Below are positions 52,729 to 64,000 of a stretch of DNA of 64,000 nt, in pieces. Location of the stretch: assembly GCA_040954595.2 (NCBI GenBank), contig CM082576.2, forward strand, positions 5,084,001 to 5,148,000, written 5' to 3'. Position 1 is the first letter of the stretch. Every line of letters begins with the position of its first letter. The stretch is from Balanoglossus misakiensis (lineage: Eukaryota; Hemichordata). Below the pieces are notes generated by a model. It saw only the letters and a list, made by a program, of their open reading frames with translations, made no database searches and was not told the DNA's origin. Position numbers and translations under genes: made by a program.

Positions 52729-55700
52729 ATGGCCAGAGACGTTACATTTGTTAGGTGAGTAGCCTTCGTTGTCGGGTGTTTTTTCTGGAAACAGTTTGTA
52801 AATCTCACGGGACGCGTCAGACTGACAACTTTCCCAACACAACCACGCAGTTTACACACACATCAACGTGGCAACTTGTATTATGACTGGATCAAGTAAC
52901 AAGTGCTGTCATACCGGCGCGTTTGAATACCGGTATATGGTTTGGAAGATTCACTGAGCTGAGTTTGTACACTCTCTGAGATTTACATTGATATCGTGCC
53001 CATGGTTCTTTGCCTATACTTTAGAAGATACTACCCTGCGGGAGGGTGCTGGAGGGAGTGGTGGGGGAACGGTGGATTTTAAATCATTTTCATCATCATG
53101 ACTGCCTTCATAGGTTTGAATGCACATTTTTGTAATATATTTGACGGCGAATAGTTACAAAACTGTATCTGTGTGGCAGTGAAGTAAAAGTCAGTTTTTG
53201 GTATGAATGAAGTTAAAGAATAACATTTGCTTAGCTAGCTTGCCTTCATAATGCCAACTGCTGTGTATCAACTTTGATTTGTCAATCTTCACACCACTTT
53301 GGGGACGTGTTGCATGCTTAAAATTAATTTGGAATGTATGTCATTTAAGAGGTGATATTAATTTGCAATACAACACCAAAACTGGCAATACAACACCACC
53401 CTGAAAGAAAAGTTGGTTTAGGTTTCTGTCAGTACCAGTCTTGGTAATAGCTGTGGAATACAAATGTACTGTCCAATACAACTCAAAAAGCCAACACTTA
53501 CTGATATGCAATGTCTTGGGCAGAATCATCCTCATCCATAAATGTAGGTATATTCCTGTGTTTTAAACACAAGTACTTTCCTGAAGTTGAACAGGTTACC
53601 ACTGTGATAACTGCAACAGGCTGTGGGACTCATAAAGTGAGATTAACTTTCATCCAGCAGATAGATCATAGTCCAGTTGCTCAATCAACTGTAAAGTTAA
53701 CACCTGACTGAATGTATTGACATTTCAAACACTTTTTGCTTTCCTATTTATTCTGTGCCAGTATAATTTACATTATTATTTTTAGTGAATTCTGTGCTAT
53801 TTGCAGAATCAAGTTATTAAAGTGCCAAATATGCATAATTTGTATTTAGGGAATACAAGGCCCAAAACGACCAATTTTGCTAATTGGAAGGAATTAAAAT
53901 ATATGCAAATTTACTCATTTTTAATGTACAAGTAATTATAAATTAATGGTATTAAATTATACCGTGTAACGCATTTCTCAATTTCATAGTAAATGGAAAA
54001 GAATAATTGAAAAATACTGAGAATTCTATACAGTTTTATTCATATGATTGTCAGTGATGCCAGTCAGGAAAACTGTTGATTGAAACAGATCTTATTCGTG
54101 TTGAAATGAAAATAATTAAGCTTAAATTATTGAAGAAATGTACGTTGATTTTTGACGGTACATATACATTGTACATGAACATATAACCTCAAAGGTCGGT
54201 GTCATGTCTATGCATTTTTGTCAGCATTATTATGCACAAAAACTGGTTCCATTATTCAACACACTGCAGTAATTCCTGGCAGATCCTTGTTTCCATGGCA
54301 ATGCAAGTGGTTCTCCCTGGGAGATGTGGACATGAAGAGTGAGAGTGATTTTGTTGTCAACTACTCACTGATGGATTTTGGATATCATATATTCATTCTC
54401 AAGTTTATATTTTACAATTTGTCCATGTTGATATATCTGTTTAGCCAGTGTAAATAATTCTTGGAGAATATCTTATCAAAAGGAATGCTGTTTCCCTCTC
54501 AGTGTTCACGTGTGCAGCATAGAGTTATTTTGCGCACAATAAATTTAATTGATGGATTGATTTTTCTGTGTGTAACACTTGTTGGCAACACTGTTCAGGT
54601 TCTTTGTATTACAGTACATGCCTATCAATTGAGGATTATATGTTCACTCTGATTAGAAGATAATCATTAAAGTTTAGACATTGCTACAAAAATTCCCAAT
54701 TCTAGTCATAGTGTGGTATTTGATTGTACAATGTAAATGGTACATTTTGTAAATGGTTGTTGGAATTACTGGTGAATACATCAGTACATAATATTGCCAT
54801 AGATTTGAAAATAACGGTGACAAGTGTACACCATGGGTGCATAGCATGAGAGGGCTTGGGAGAAGGGGCCATTGACCGATACTGGGCTGGGCTGTTACTA
54901 GGTGGCTCCATGACCCAGTCATGACCTCTCTACTGTCTACAGGTGGAAGAGGTGTACTAAAATGATGGCCATACAGGGCACCATTGTCTGGAGGAATGGC
55001 AATAATGTTTTCCCCACTCCTAATTGGCCATTTTAACAATTTTTTTTGAGTCTTTTACGACATATCTCTCTTTTTTGCCGTTTTAATTGCAGAATACTTT
55101 TGTACAGTGTGCTCTCGGTCAGCATTGTTTTCACAGCAGCAGCAGCCGAAGAAGCAGCAGCGTTAGAGGAAGAACATGAGGTCATCAAGAGAAGCACCCC
55201 AGACGATGATGGTCTGCTGGACTTTTGGATTGTGCGACTACTGCTAAACCTGGCTGGATATGCCTCTATCATCATTCCCGCGGCTCTGGTCATTAGGTAC
55301 ATTAAGAAAACAAATTTCCTGGAGAAAGGTGGTAAGTACCTGGTGGGCATTCCTCGCTTGACCTGGTCTTTTGTTGTGGGTTGACTCGGGTGTAGCCTTC
55401 TGCTGCAGGTTGTAAATAAGCAAGCGTTCTGCATCAGATGTTTGCTTTGTTTACAAAGCTCAGGAGGATCCAACGTTCACAATCTAACTTTAGTTATATT
55501 GTGCATTCCTTTGCACCTCAAATTAATTTTTCTGATGAAATATATCGGCCATGGATGAGTGAGTTTGCCCTCTTCACATAATTTACCCTGTTTGCATGCC
55601 AAATAGTAGTGCTTCGAGGCTTGATATTACAGACAAAGAAGAATATTTTACTGTGACAGCTATAATTCCCAGCTCGCAAAGCTGTGGATTTCTAGATCCT

Positions 55701-58181
55701 TTCCAGGACCAGGAGCATTCTAAACATTTAAGAATCCCGGCTTAATTAGAGTTTCCCATGCGGTGCTTACACTTGTTCCCTGGCAAAGGATGGTCTGTGC
55801 GATGTGACATTCCCTGCCTCCATGTCATTTTGTAACACTTTTCCCGGACCTTGGTCTTTCAAATGAACACGCACCCAATCGCCTCATGCTGACGTTGTGG
55901 CTCACACAAATGATTTCGCAGCTGTTGGAACTATTTTACTGATGAATCAATATTTGGTGCATGTCAGCTGTTTCTTTGTTGTATCCTAAACCGAGGAAAT
56001 ACAATTGATGAATTTAGAATTTGTTGTGACAGCTTGGAGACCAAAAATAAGGTCTATGGCCGGCCACGTCAGAAGCAAGATGATGTAAGAATCTAATGAT
56101 TTGTGGCTCACACATTGGAACACTCATTTCACACAGATTATATCATAACTTGATGGCAGATTTAAATTTTATCTCATATTTTCATATAAGTGAACAAGGT
56201 GATATCTAACAAAGTCATGTCCACAATTCCATCCTCAATTTTTTGTATGGTATGTATGGCATAGTAAGTACATTGTACTAGAGGGAAAAATACAAATTTT
56301 GCTGACATTAAATTATGATGATAAATTTCCATGGTACAATGTACCAGTAACACGTCAGCAGAGATCGCCTAGGATAGGCAATGCTTCTGAAACTAAATTA
56401 TTATTCATATTAATTTGAAATGCCTGCAGCAAGGTTTTTGCTAGGATACAGCTTGATACATGAGCTATTATAAAGCAATTGCTTCCAGTCTATGATGATC
56501 ATGTGAAGCACAGTTTCACTCTCACTGTACGCTTCTGGCAAGGACAGAAAAATCTAAAGTTCACAGAGGATTAGTGTTTTCCTTTTTGGCAACATTATTT
56601 AAACAACCACAGCTACATTCTTGTCAATACTAATTATTGGACTCTGGCTCCTTCCATATGTACAGTACAGATAAGAATACAGTGTACAATTGGGTTGGCT
56701 CTGGGTAAACCCAAGACCAATCTGGTTGGCCCATTGTAGCACATCATTGGCACACCTTATTAGAACACAATTGGATGTACTATGCAAACAATAGTGGAAT
56801 TTATAACACTGGGCCAAGGCAACCTGTTGTTAGCCCAGAGTTGTGTTGTAATGTAAAAATTGACTATTTAGTCCACGTTATAGTTGTCTTTGTATAAGAA
56901 TTTTATACATGTGACGATTAACTCCATGTCTGTGCTTATCCAGGAATTGGCCATGGACATTTGTACCAGATGATTAAGATGTGTGTGTATGGAGCTGAAG
57001 AAGAAAAATCAAGTCTTGAAGAAGGACCCAAAATTACCACACCAGAAACACCTCAGGTGAACATTTCAGACCATTAGTACCTAATCACATTTAGACAAAA
57101 AAGATCATTTTTATGCCAAAATAGTAAATTCCGCATTACCGAAGTTTCACCCATGTTTTCTGTTCACTTTCTCTTGCAGTCGAGATATAGGCAGGGTGTT
57201 ATTCTGATGTGCTGCGTTGCCGGTCTCCAAGGCTCCTACTTGACGTGGGGGGTGCTTCAAGAACGCATCATGGCTCATGACTACGGAAGCGAAGGGGACT
57301 CGGGGAGGTTCAAGAACTCGCAGTTCTTGGTTTTCATGAACAGAATCTCGGCATTCATGGCCGCCGGAGTCATCATGATGTTACGGAAACAACCGAGGCA
57401 CACGGCGCCCATGTACAAATACTCCTACTCCTCGCTCTCCAACATCCTCAGCAGTTGGTGCCAATACGAAGCTCTCAAGTACGTCAGCTTTCCCACGCAG
57501 GTCATCGCCAAGGCGTCCAAGATCATCCCCGTCATGCTGATGGGCAAGGTGGTGTCGCGCAAGTCTTACGAGTATTACGAGTACGTCACGGCCGTGCTTA
57601 TTTCGGTCGGCGTGGCGATGTTCCTCCTGTCGCAGTCGTCGGAGGACGGCGGCGCACTCACCACGGTGACCACGGTGTCGGGCGTCATCATCATGATCGG
57701 CTACATGACCTTCGACAGCTTCACCTCGAACTGGCAGGCGGAACTCTTCAAACGCCACAAGATGTCCAGCATCCAGATGATGTTCGGCGTCAACCTCTTC
57801 TCCTGCCTCTTCACCTGCGGCTCCTTACTGGAGCAGGGAGGTTTCTTTGAAGCCATGGGCTTCATGACCCGCTACAGCCTCTTCACCTTCCACGTGATGC
57901 TGCTGTCCCTGTGCTCGGCCACCGGCCAGCTGTTCATCTTCTACACGATCGGCGAATTCGGCGCCGTCATCTTCACCATCATCATGACGACGAGGCAGGC
58001 GCTGGCCATCCTCCTCTCCTGTATCATATACAGCCATCCGCTGACCATGATCGGCATCTTCGGGGTCTTCATCGTTTTCCTGGCCCTCTTCTTGAGGGTT
58101 TACGCCCACAACAAGTCGAAGAACAAAGTGAAGAAGCCCCCACCACCTTTGGACCCCGAGGCTAACACCAGCAAAGTGTAG
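52729..58181 (+). CDS. SLC35B2: PAPS transporter 1 (Golgi), complete, 4 coding exons
   Basis: PAPST1 imports 3'-phosphoadenosine 5'-phosphosulfate into the Golgi lumen for sulfation of glycosaminoglycans and proteins. Exons: 52729-52754, 55093-55331, 56944-57056 and 57180-58181 (1380 nt, 459 aa; human about 432). The start is set by a short first exon, MARDVTFV plus the split Arg codon, before GTGAGT. It joins in frame to a hydrophobic leader ([15 protein letters not shown]) and an acidic loop. A membrane segment lies near residues 62-80 ([20 protein letters not shown]). Exon 4 carries the transporter core of about eight or nine membrane segments: [102 protein letters not shown] and [14 protein letters not shown]. 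The C-terminus is lysine-rich, as in Golgi/ER transporters. Exon 4 is far GC-richer than the rest of the gene. Confidence 0.97.
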
Positions 58182-58973
58182 AGAGGGGTCCCACTTTTAT
58201 GCAATAACAGTCCTCGGTGTCAGAGTTGTCAGCATTTGGTTGATGGTGGGGGTAGACCACATTTCAGGGTTTAGATTCTCATTGAAAATGGGAATTCAAC
58301 ATCCTGGATATCTTTCCACTGGGGTTTTAATTGAACAGTTTGGTGCCAATTTTAGATTTCACATTTGTAAAGTTATTTCACGTTGTGGGGAAAACGAATT
58401 GGGTAATACTGTGAAATATGAATGTTGATGACTCTGACATCAGGCAACTGTGACATACATCTTGTGTACAGGTTGTTATTTATTTATTTGTACATTCCTG
58501 TATAATCTTCCCTTTGTAAAGTACATGTACCATCATGGTTGACTGCCACACATGTAGTGTGGCGAGTTCCGTCAAAGAAAAATAAGAAGAAGAAACCAAG
58601 AGCCCCAGCCACTTTTATTTTATAGTATTTTAAAGTCAACAGTAGGAGAAACTTATTTTGTGGACAATTATTTCTAATACTTGGGTTTTTATCTGGTATC
58701 TGGTGACAGTCTCGGTGGAAAAAAAAGCACAAATTCCCACTGCCAAAGATGGCCTGCCTGCTGACTCTGAATGTAGGTGAAATAATTCTGTGACGTCCTG
58801 TTGTTTCCTTGGTTTTAGTTTATGTGTGCTTCCATGATGTCATTTTGGGTCAATACACATCCAAACTCATTTTAAGTGGAGGATGGGAAGTGGATTTGAG
58901 GTCAAACATGGTGACATTTGTCTGCCACGCATTTGTGTGTTAAATTATAATTAAATGTAAATGCAGCAAGTGC

Positions 58974-58979
58974 AATAAA
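58974..58979 (+). terminator. Poly(A) signal of SLC35B2
   Basis: AATAAA followed by a T-rich stretch (CTTTTCTCTCTTTTTTTGG), a typical downstream element, 793 bases after the stop. Confidence 0.6.
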
Positions 58980-60102
58980 CTTTTCTCTCTTTTTTTGGAA
59001 CTGAGAAATGTTGTCATAACAAAATCTGCAGGTACAAAAACAATGCAGAGAAAAATACTCAAACTACATTTTTTGAGCACAGGAAGATCATTCTTGTTAT
59101 TATGTGGAATGTCCGCGCTCTTCACTAGATGACAGCCTCCTATGTGTGAAATATTAAAATAAATTGATACAAATTGAAATATCAAAAATTATTTATTATA
59201 TTAATGTACAAGAAAAATTAAGGAATTGCAATGTAATGAAAGAATTAGAAATTTGGAATAGCTGGGGTCAAGTGAAACTACATACAGTAGTATGTGTAGT
59301 TCTAGACAGGCATTCATTGTACTATGGTGCTCATGAGTGCAGCTGCATGTTTTTTTGTGGTCACAGAATAAGGCAACAGCACATCCATTTTTTCTGACTG
59401 GGGACTAGAAGCAGGGCTTAGGTCACAGTTGCAAAAATATTCATGATCATCTTCGTAAAATCTCCCAGGTGGGAGAGAGAGGCACTAGTTTATTGGTTTT
59501 AACTGTTTTCTTTGAACTGTATTTCTTATTTATCAGCAATTATACTTATTGTCAACTTTTTTTTAGTACATGTATTAATTTCTTTTTGAGAGATTAAGTG
59601 CCTTTCTAGAGGTGTTCTGAGAAAGCACTTCATTTTTGTGCATGGTCTTTACTTTGTATGTAAATAATATAGAGAGAACTCTGGAGAAAAATTGTGGCAG
59701 TAAAAATCATTGACTGAAATCCAGTCTTGGATACATGTTGGCTCTATACACAGATTCGTTCTTCAATTCCTTGTATGTGTGTGTGTGTGTTGTGCAAGCT
59801 GTGTCCAACGTCACTTAGAGCTTCTGGATACCATTTGATCATTCCTTGAGTTGGGAATGCTGTTTGATTTTCTGGAGACTATTCTGTGCTAGTGTCTGTC
59901 TGGTATCTTGATGTTGCAGTTCTATTCAGACTCTATTCCACCATACCTGACCATACATAAATGTTGGTTGCAAGATCCAGTCACATTTTCCCGGAATTAC
60001 ATTATTCACATATATTGACCAGCCATGAAAGAAACAGCTGTCCCCTCCCCTCCCCAATCAGATGCAATTAAACAGGCATACGCAATATTCCTGTGTTACC
60101 AG

Positions 60103-60108
60103 TTTATT
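60103..60108 (-). terminator. Poly(A) signal of PRORP
   Basis: AATAAA on the minus strand only 19 bases after the PRORP stop, implying a very short 3' UTR. Confidence 0.55.
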
Positions 60109-60126
60109 ACTATTCCCAACTACAAT

Positions 60127-61140
60127 TCATTCCATCAAGGAAGCACAAAGCCAAAGGTGGGGTAACTTCCACTGTTCGTCCACAGCTCCACCATCATGCA
60201 CGGGAATATGCCATGTCAATCCGTCTGTCTGTGCAATGGTTTCATGAATAAACGGTTGCTGAAAAGAGTAAGGGAAACGTTACTAGTCTTGCACATATAG
60301 CTATGCAATGACCTGACCATGTGACAAGGTTAGTGATCTATCTGTGTGCTGCCTGAGCCAATATGACACATACTAATAATCCATAATGCAAAAAATATTA
60401 AATATTAATTCCTAAAAATTGACCAGCAGTTTCCATAAATCATGTCAGTTTGAAAGGTTGACAGTGATATGGACAAAATTATAGTTCCCTCACCTGAAAC
60501 TGTGGAGGCTGGTACTTTTTCATTTTGACTGGCACGTACTGGCGACTTCTCTGCCATTTCAAGAAATATTTGAGAGTCTGTGGAGAAAGCAAGGCTCTGT
60601 GGTCTCTCATCATGTCCCTGCTGACATAGATTGCTCTCTTGCCACTGTGTAGAGTTGCGTACAACAGGAAGGGATCGTCTTGAGACCTGTCCAAACGAAA
60701 ATCATCCAGTATACATGAATAATCAAATAACGCGAGTACCCGGTAATCCCGAGCATTCTCCCAGCAAATTACCTGAAAACCCCTGAAGGTTACAATGATC
60801 TGCCCTTTTCATGAACCCTATTTGCTAGCAAGAGTCTGGTTGAACCACAAAGGTCCTGGCCAATATTAATAATGAAAATGTGGTGGAAATAGTAGAAGCT
60901 ACATTGTTGCTTTCCTGCATCAGTGCATCACCATGGAAACTGCAAATGTCGCTCTGACAGAATGCGGTCCAGCGAAGTATGAACTTACACATTATCTGCA
61001 AAGAAACAATCGGCAATGTCTTGAATCCAGCTCATGTTATATTTGTGCCATCTCTTGCTATGCCGCAACATATGTCGCCTTCCGATCACCAGCACTCGCT
61101 TTCCCAAATCCTCGGCGAAGTACACCACCACCTGTCTCAG
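60127..61140 (-). CDS. PRORP: Mitochondrial RNase P catalytic subunit, 3' three exons only
   Basis: PRORP (MRPP3) is the protein-only RNase P nuclease that cuts 5' leaders from mitochondrial tRNA precursors. Exons: 61140-60989, 60686-60494 and 60258-60127, in consistent phase, giving 158 codons plus the stop. They cover the C-terminal half of the NYN nuclease domain: LGKRVLVIGRRHMLRHSKRW, then FFADNVSQDDPFLLYATLHS with two of the catalytic aspartates (DD), then YVSRDMMRDH with a third, and the zinc-site end LTWHIPVHDG and LPHLWLCASL. The preceding exon should carry the fourth aspartate (VxDGxN) and the pentatricopeptide half. I did not find them in the 1.07 kb between this exon and the end of CARS1. 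The human protein is about 583 aa, so about 70% is missing from view. It could be a partial copy, or the 5' exons could lie beyond CARS1. Confidence 0.9.
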
Positions 61141-62210
61141 CTACATAAAAACAGAAAGCAGAGTGTCAATCATGATGTCATAACAAACCTGTTCAGGTCA
61201 AACACAGGTGGGACTGATGAACTGAACTTTGTAGGGGTGGTCAGCACCCAATGTGGCTGAGGGTGCAGCAAGGTGGAAAGACTTCACAGTTCAATGAAGT
61301 TTTAACTGGACTCTACATAGTCTGGCAACTTGGTCCAGAAAAGCCTCGTTGGACTGAACAAATTCCCTTTGTGTTCCTATTCACATAAAATCATTGCAAT
61401 ATGATTGGGCTATATGTTTGCAAGATGCTTTGTATTGGCTGTGCATGCCTAAATGCATGCATGTGGACATCAAAATGATTTGCCACAAACAGCAGCATAG
61501 AAGTAGAGAATAACTGAGTCATAATACAGCAAACGTAAATAATGAGATATCTTGTACCAGACTTATTTGGTTCACAGCAGCATTTATTTCGCATATGTTT
61601 AAAAGGATAAGACACACAAAAAAGCTGACTACGGCCTCGGGAAATAGCATATGATTCTGGTAACTCACAGCCCCTCGGGTGTAATAAACGGCTGATATGG
61701 CCCTCATGGCCAGGCAATAGGTGTTCACTATAGACTGGTTTATTGAAGTGGTGTCCCACTTCTCTGAGGATCACAGAATATGACACATTTTGCCCAAAAG
61801 TTTAGACATTTTAATCTTAACATGATTTCACACAATAAATTTAAAGTGCACTATTTCAACGTTGTTTTTATTTTGACATCAGACTGGGGTATATTCACTT
61901 GTTCATTTGATGTAAAATATTCTATGTACAGCACAGTTTTACTTGCTATCATTCAAGATGAACACATATTTCATCTAGCATTTACAATCACACAGATAGT
62001 TCAATTATCACCAAAATAGCATCTCTGTTCAGTGATTTTTCTGTGCAATGAAAACCTTTTTGCCCAGCACACCCCTAGTTTCTTGTAGAATGGTCTATCT
62101 CATGATGTGGAACAATTGGAACGTTCCACTCCTAAGGTAATAATTAATTGGCAGGGTATTTCCAGTTAAAGATGTGTAAAACTTCCTGCTTGTCATTTGC
62201 TGCAGATCTT
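61141..62210. other. Gap between the PRORP exons and CARS1
   Basis: About 1.07 kb. Minus-strand AATAAA motifs (for example 61867-61872) probably end CARS1 transcripts. A minus-strand segment 61763-61669 looks like an exon (CCTCAG acceptor, GCT|GTGAGT donor, 31 open codons including SIVNTYCLAMRAISAVYYT) and would join PRORP in phase. It does not resemble the PRORP sequence expected there, so it is not called. Confidence 0.5.
61867..61872 (-). terminator. Probable poly(A) signal of CARS1
   Basis: TTTATT on the plus strand is AATAAA on the minus strand, about 340 bases after the CARS1 stop. Two more lie at about 61738 and 61583, so the exact end is uncertain. Confidence 0.4.
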
Positions 62211-64000
62211 CTATTCCTGTCCCTTGTTTTGTTGTTGCAAGAATTCATTGTACGCCTTCTCCTGTTGTTCGTATTTCTTGGTCAGTTTCTTGATCTGGTT
62301 GTTGCTGAGTGGTTCTCCAGATGCATCATGGGTAGGAATTCCCTTCAAATCAACAGAGAGAATAACATCAAAGTTTGTCGTGCAGGAGATCAACTTTGTG
62401 ACGTTTTGTTTTGACAGTAGAAGAAACATTTTGGGCATCAATATAAGCTATATTTTACAATAGCAAGGTTCCTATACAAGAAACATTTCATTCATCAAAT
62501 GTGTTACAAGGAGACAGGTTTGAGATTGGTCTGATTTTCAGTGGGCTAGATTTACAATATAGCCTGTACACTCTGAACAAGAGAGATTTAATACTCACCT
62601 TTTCATCAAACTTGGAGTACTTGTCAGTGTCATTTCTGAATAAATCTTTTGGCGAGACACTCTGCAGGGCTGCCTTGGCAACCGATTTCTCCTCTTCCTT
62701 TCTTCTCGCCTCATCTTTCTTCTGTTTCTTCTCATCAGATTGCTGAGATGCACAGAAACATGTTTGCATCATCAAAATTTCCGAATGATATCATGAATAA
62801 TCAGAATTTTACTTCTCTTTCATATTTGCCTAAAAGCTTGGGTCAGTACGCTGCATTATTGAAAGCACACATATGATCTGCCCGGCCTACCTGTTTTGTG
62901 AGCTCCTTCTCTCTTTGGAGCTGATCCTTGTCTGCAAGTTTAACAACTGTTTGTTGGCCTTCACTATCTTCAAGTCTAACACCCAAGTCAGGCAGGATCT
63001 CATCTCTGACCGTGTCACACAGTTCTAACAACTCCTTGTCTGTAGTGTGAAGAGGGAGAAGACACTCTTGTAAAATAAATGAGGTGACCGGATTATTTCC
63101 TTGAGATGATTTTTTTCTAATAAACTTAGAATGGAGTCCAGGACCATGCCTATTATACACAATCGCCTTATTCATTATAACAAGACGTTGATAGAGGGTA
63201 CACTTGAATATGGAATTGTGTGTCATGAAAGGGAAAGTGTACAAAAAATTAAATTAATTAAGAATATTGAAACGTAAACATACTTTGTTCCAGCATTGCT
63301 TTCTGTCTCACCGTGTCTCTGAAATCAGCAAATGCTTTGATGTAGGGCATCACTGTTTCTTCAAGCTGTGGTGACACGAAAATAAAATGTTGTTTATGAT
63401 AAAACACAGACTGTATTTTAATATTTTATCATAGCTAAAACAAACCTGAGCATCCAATTTAATACTGAAATTTTCAGTAATTTCAGTGAACATGAACACT
63501 GATTGAAAGCCATTCATGTTGAACTCACATTGACACTTTGTGCTCCAGAAGTAACGGGAAAGCCTATTGGGTCTTCTCCTTCGATGGCACCAAATGTCTG
63601 GAAGAAAATCAATCAGAATGCTGCTTACATGTCAGAAACAATAGGTGACAAACACTGCTCATTAGATGCCCTTGTGTCATTGCGTCTTGCACATAGGCAA
63701 ACGTGCAACAAACAGAATAATTGCCATGGTTAAATTATTTCAATGTTTAGAATCTGAAATAATCAGTAGCATTGGTAAATGACAGTGGTTGCATGTATCT
63801 GGTTGACTGCATTTTCAATATGGTTGAACTGAGCTACTGAAACCGAGATAGATTTTTTCACACTAGGAGATCATTGTCTTGTTCTCAACAAACTGTGTGG
63901 AGTGAACAATATTCTGACATACCTTGAGAATCTTTGTGATGTACTCAGCGATGTTTTGCAGGAGTCCGTTATTGGGACGTTCACCAGCTTTCTTCTTGTC
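62211..64000 (-). CDS. CARS1: Cysteinyl-tRNA synthetase, cytoplasmic, C-terminal part (runs off right edge)
   Basis: Charges tRNA-Cys with cysteine in the cytosol. Visible exons: 64000-63923 (cut by the window edge), 63597-63529, 63365-63284, 63039-62891, 62742-62599 and 62342-62211, in consistent phase and ending in TAG. They encode the anticodon-binding region and the eukaryotic C-terminal extension: NNGLLQNIAEYITKILK, FGAIEGEDPIGFPVTSGAQS, LEETVMPYIKAFADFRDTVR, ELCDTVRDEILPDLGVRLED and VVKLADKDQLQREKELTKQ. A lysine/glutamate-rich helix follows, and then SPKDLFRNDTDKYSKFDEKG plus IPTHDASGEPLSNNQIKKLT, the block that closes animal CARS1. The catalytic Rossmann domain with HIGH and KMSKS is beyond the window. 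The last intron ends in AAG rather than CAG, an uncommon but valid acceptor. Confidence 0.96.

Larger units (their letters stand above)
58182..60126. other. SLC35B2 3' UTR and intergenic gap to PRORP
   Basis: The SLC35B2 3' UTR probably extends to the AATAAA at 58974. Beyond that is AT-rich sequence with a short TG repeat near 59775, and no exon on either strand. SLC35B2 and PRORP are convergent here. Confidence 0.55.

Noticed and set aside
57381-58109. Long frames on both strands inside the last SLC35B2 exon
   Set aside because: They are shadows of GC-rich third positions in a clearly conserved transporter frame. Their products are low-complexity His/Asp/Arg strings.
61669-61763. Exon-like minus-strand segment with good splice borders, in phase with PRORP
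   Set aside because: Its translation lacks the VxDGxN motif and any similarity to the PRORP segment that should precede LRQVV. It is kept only as a note in the gap entry.

Overview
This window is nuclear DNA from an animal. Most genes are cut into many short exons by GT-AG introns, the background is AT-rich, and there are microsatellites, a LINE fragment and a tRNA-derived repeat. Every recognisable gene is a bilaterian housekeeping or neuronal family (FEZ/zygin, kanadaptin, PSMA6, SLC35B2, PRORP, CARS1). The intact genes align well with the vertebrate versions I remember. A marine invertebrate deuterostome (amphioxus, hemichordate or echinoderm) is my best guess, but the sequence alone does not fix the species. 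It is not bacterial or viral: there are no operons, CRISPR arrays or phage genes.

Layout. 1-15.4 kb has no exon I can support and is probably 5' flank or a long intron of the FEZ gene. 15.4-20.2 kb holds the 3' seven coding exons of FEZ/zygin (+), with a possible alternative last exon at 21.0 kb. 21.1-26.6 kb is intergenic, with a strong G-quadruplex motif and two CTCF-like sites. 26.6-28.2 kb (-) is a two-exon gene for a protein of about 210 aa that I do not recognise. It is divergent from kanadaptin/SLC4A1AP (+, 29.6-34.75 kb, 12 coding exons, complete). A four-exon F-box/LRR gene follows (+, 36.0-38.3 kb). 38.3-42.5 kb is non-coding with a 308-bp-period duplication. A second unrecognised multi-exon gene runs on the minus strand from 48.56 kb to about 42.9 kb. 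A young 5'-truncated LINE with a 9-bp target-site duplication lies at 49.0-49.6 kb. PSMA6 (-, complete, 7 exons) and SLC35B2/PAPST1 (+, complete, 4 exons) are head to head around a 0.7-kb shared promoter interval at 52.0-52.7 kb. The 3' part of PRORP (-) and the 3' part of CARS1 (-, running off the right edge) close the window.

The genes do not form one pathway. They cover axonal kinesin adaptor function (FEZ), nuclear FHA-protein function (kanadaptin), ubiquitin ligase adaptor and proteasome roles (F-box protein, PSMA6), Golgi PAPS import for sulfation (SLC35B2), mitochondrial tRNA 5' processing (PRORP) and cytosolic Cys-tRNA charging (CARS1). PRORP followed by PSMA6 on the same strand matches the order I remember from human chromosome 14, here with SLC35B2 lying between them on the opposite strand.

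The main new content is the two unrecognised minus-strand genes, whose exons join with consistent splice phase. Other points of interest are an apparently headless PRORP, a possible alternative FEZ C-terminus, and a GC-rich 1-kb terminal exon in SLC35B2. I found no clear candidate for a wholly new molecular system. Exon boundaries below were read by eye from splice consensus and reading-frame continuity.
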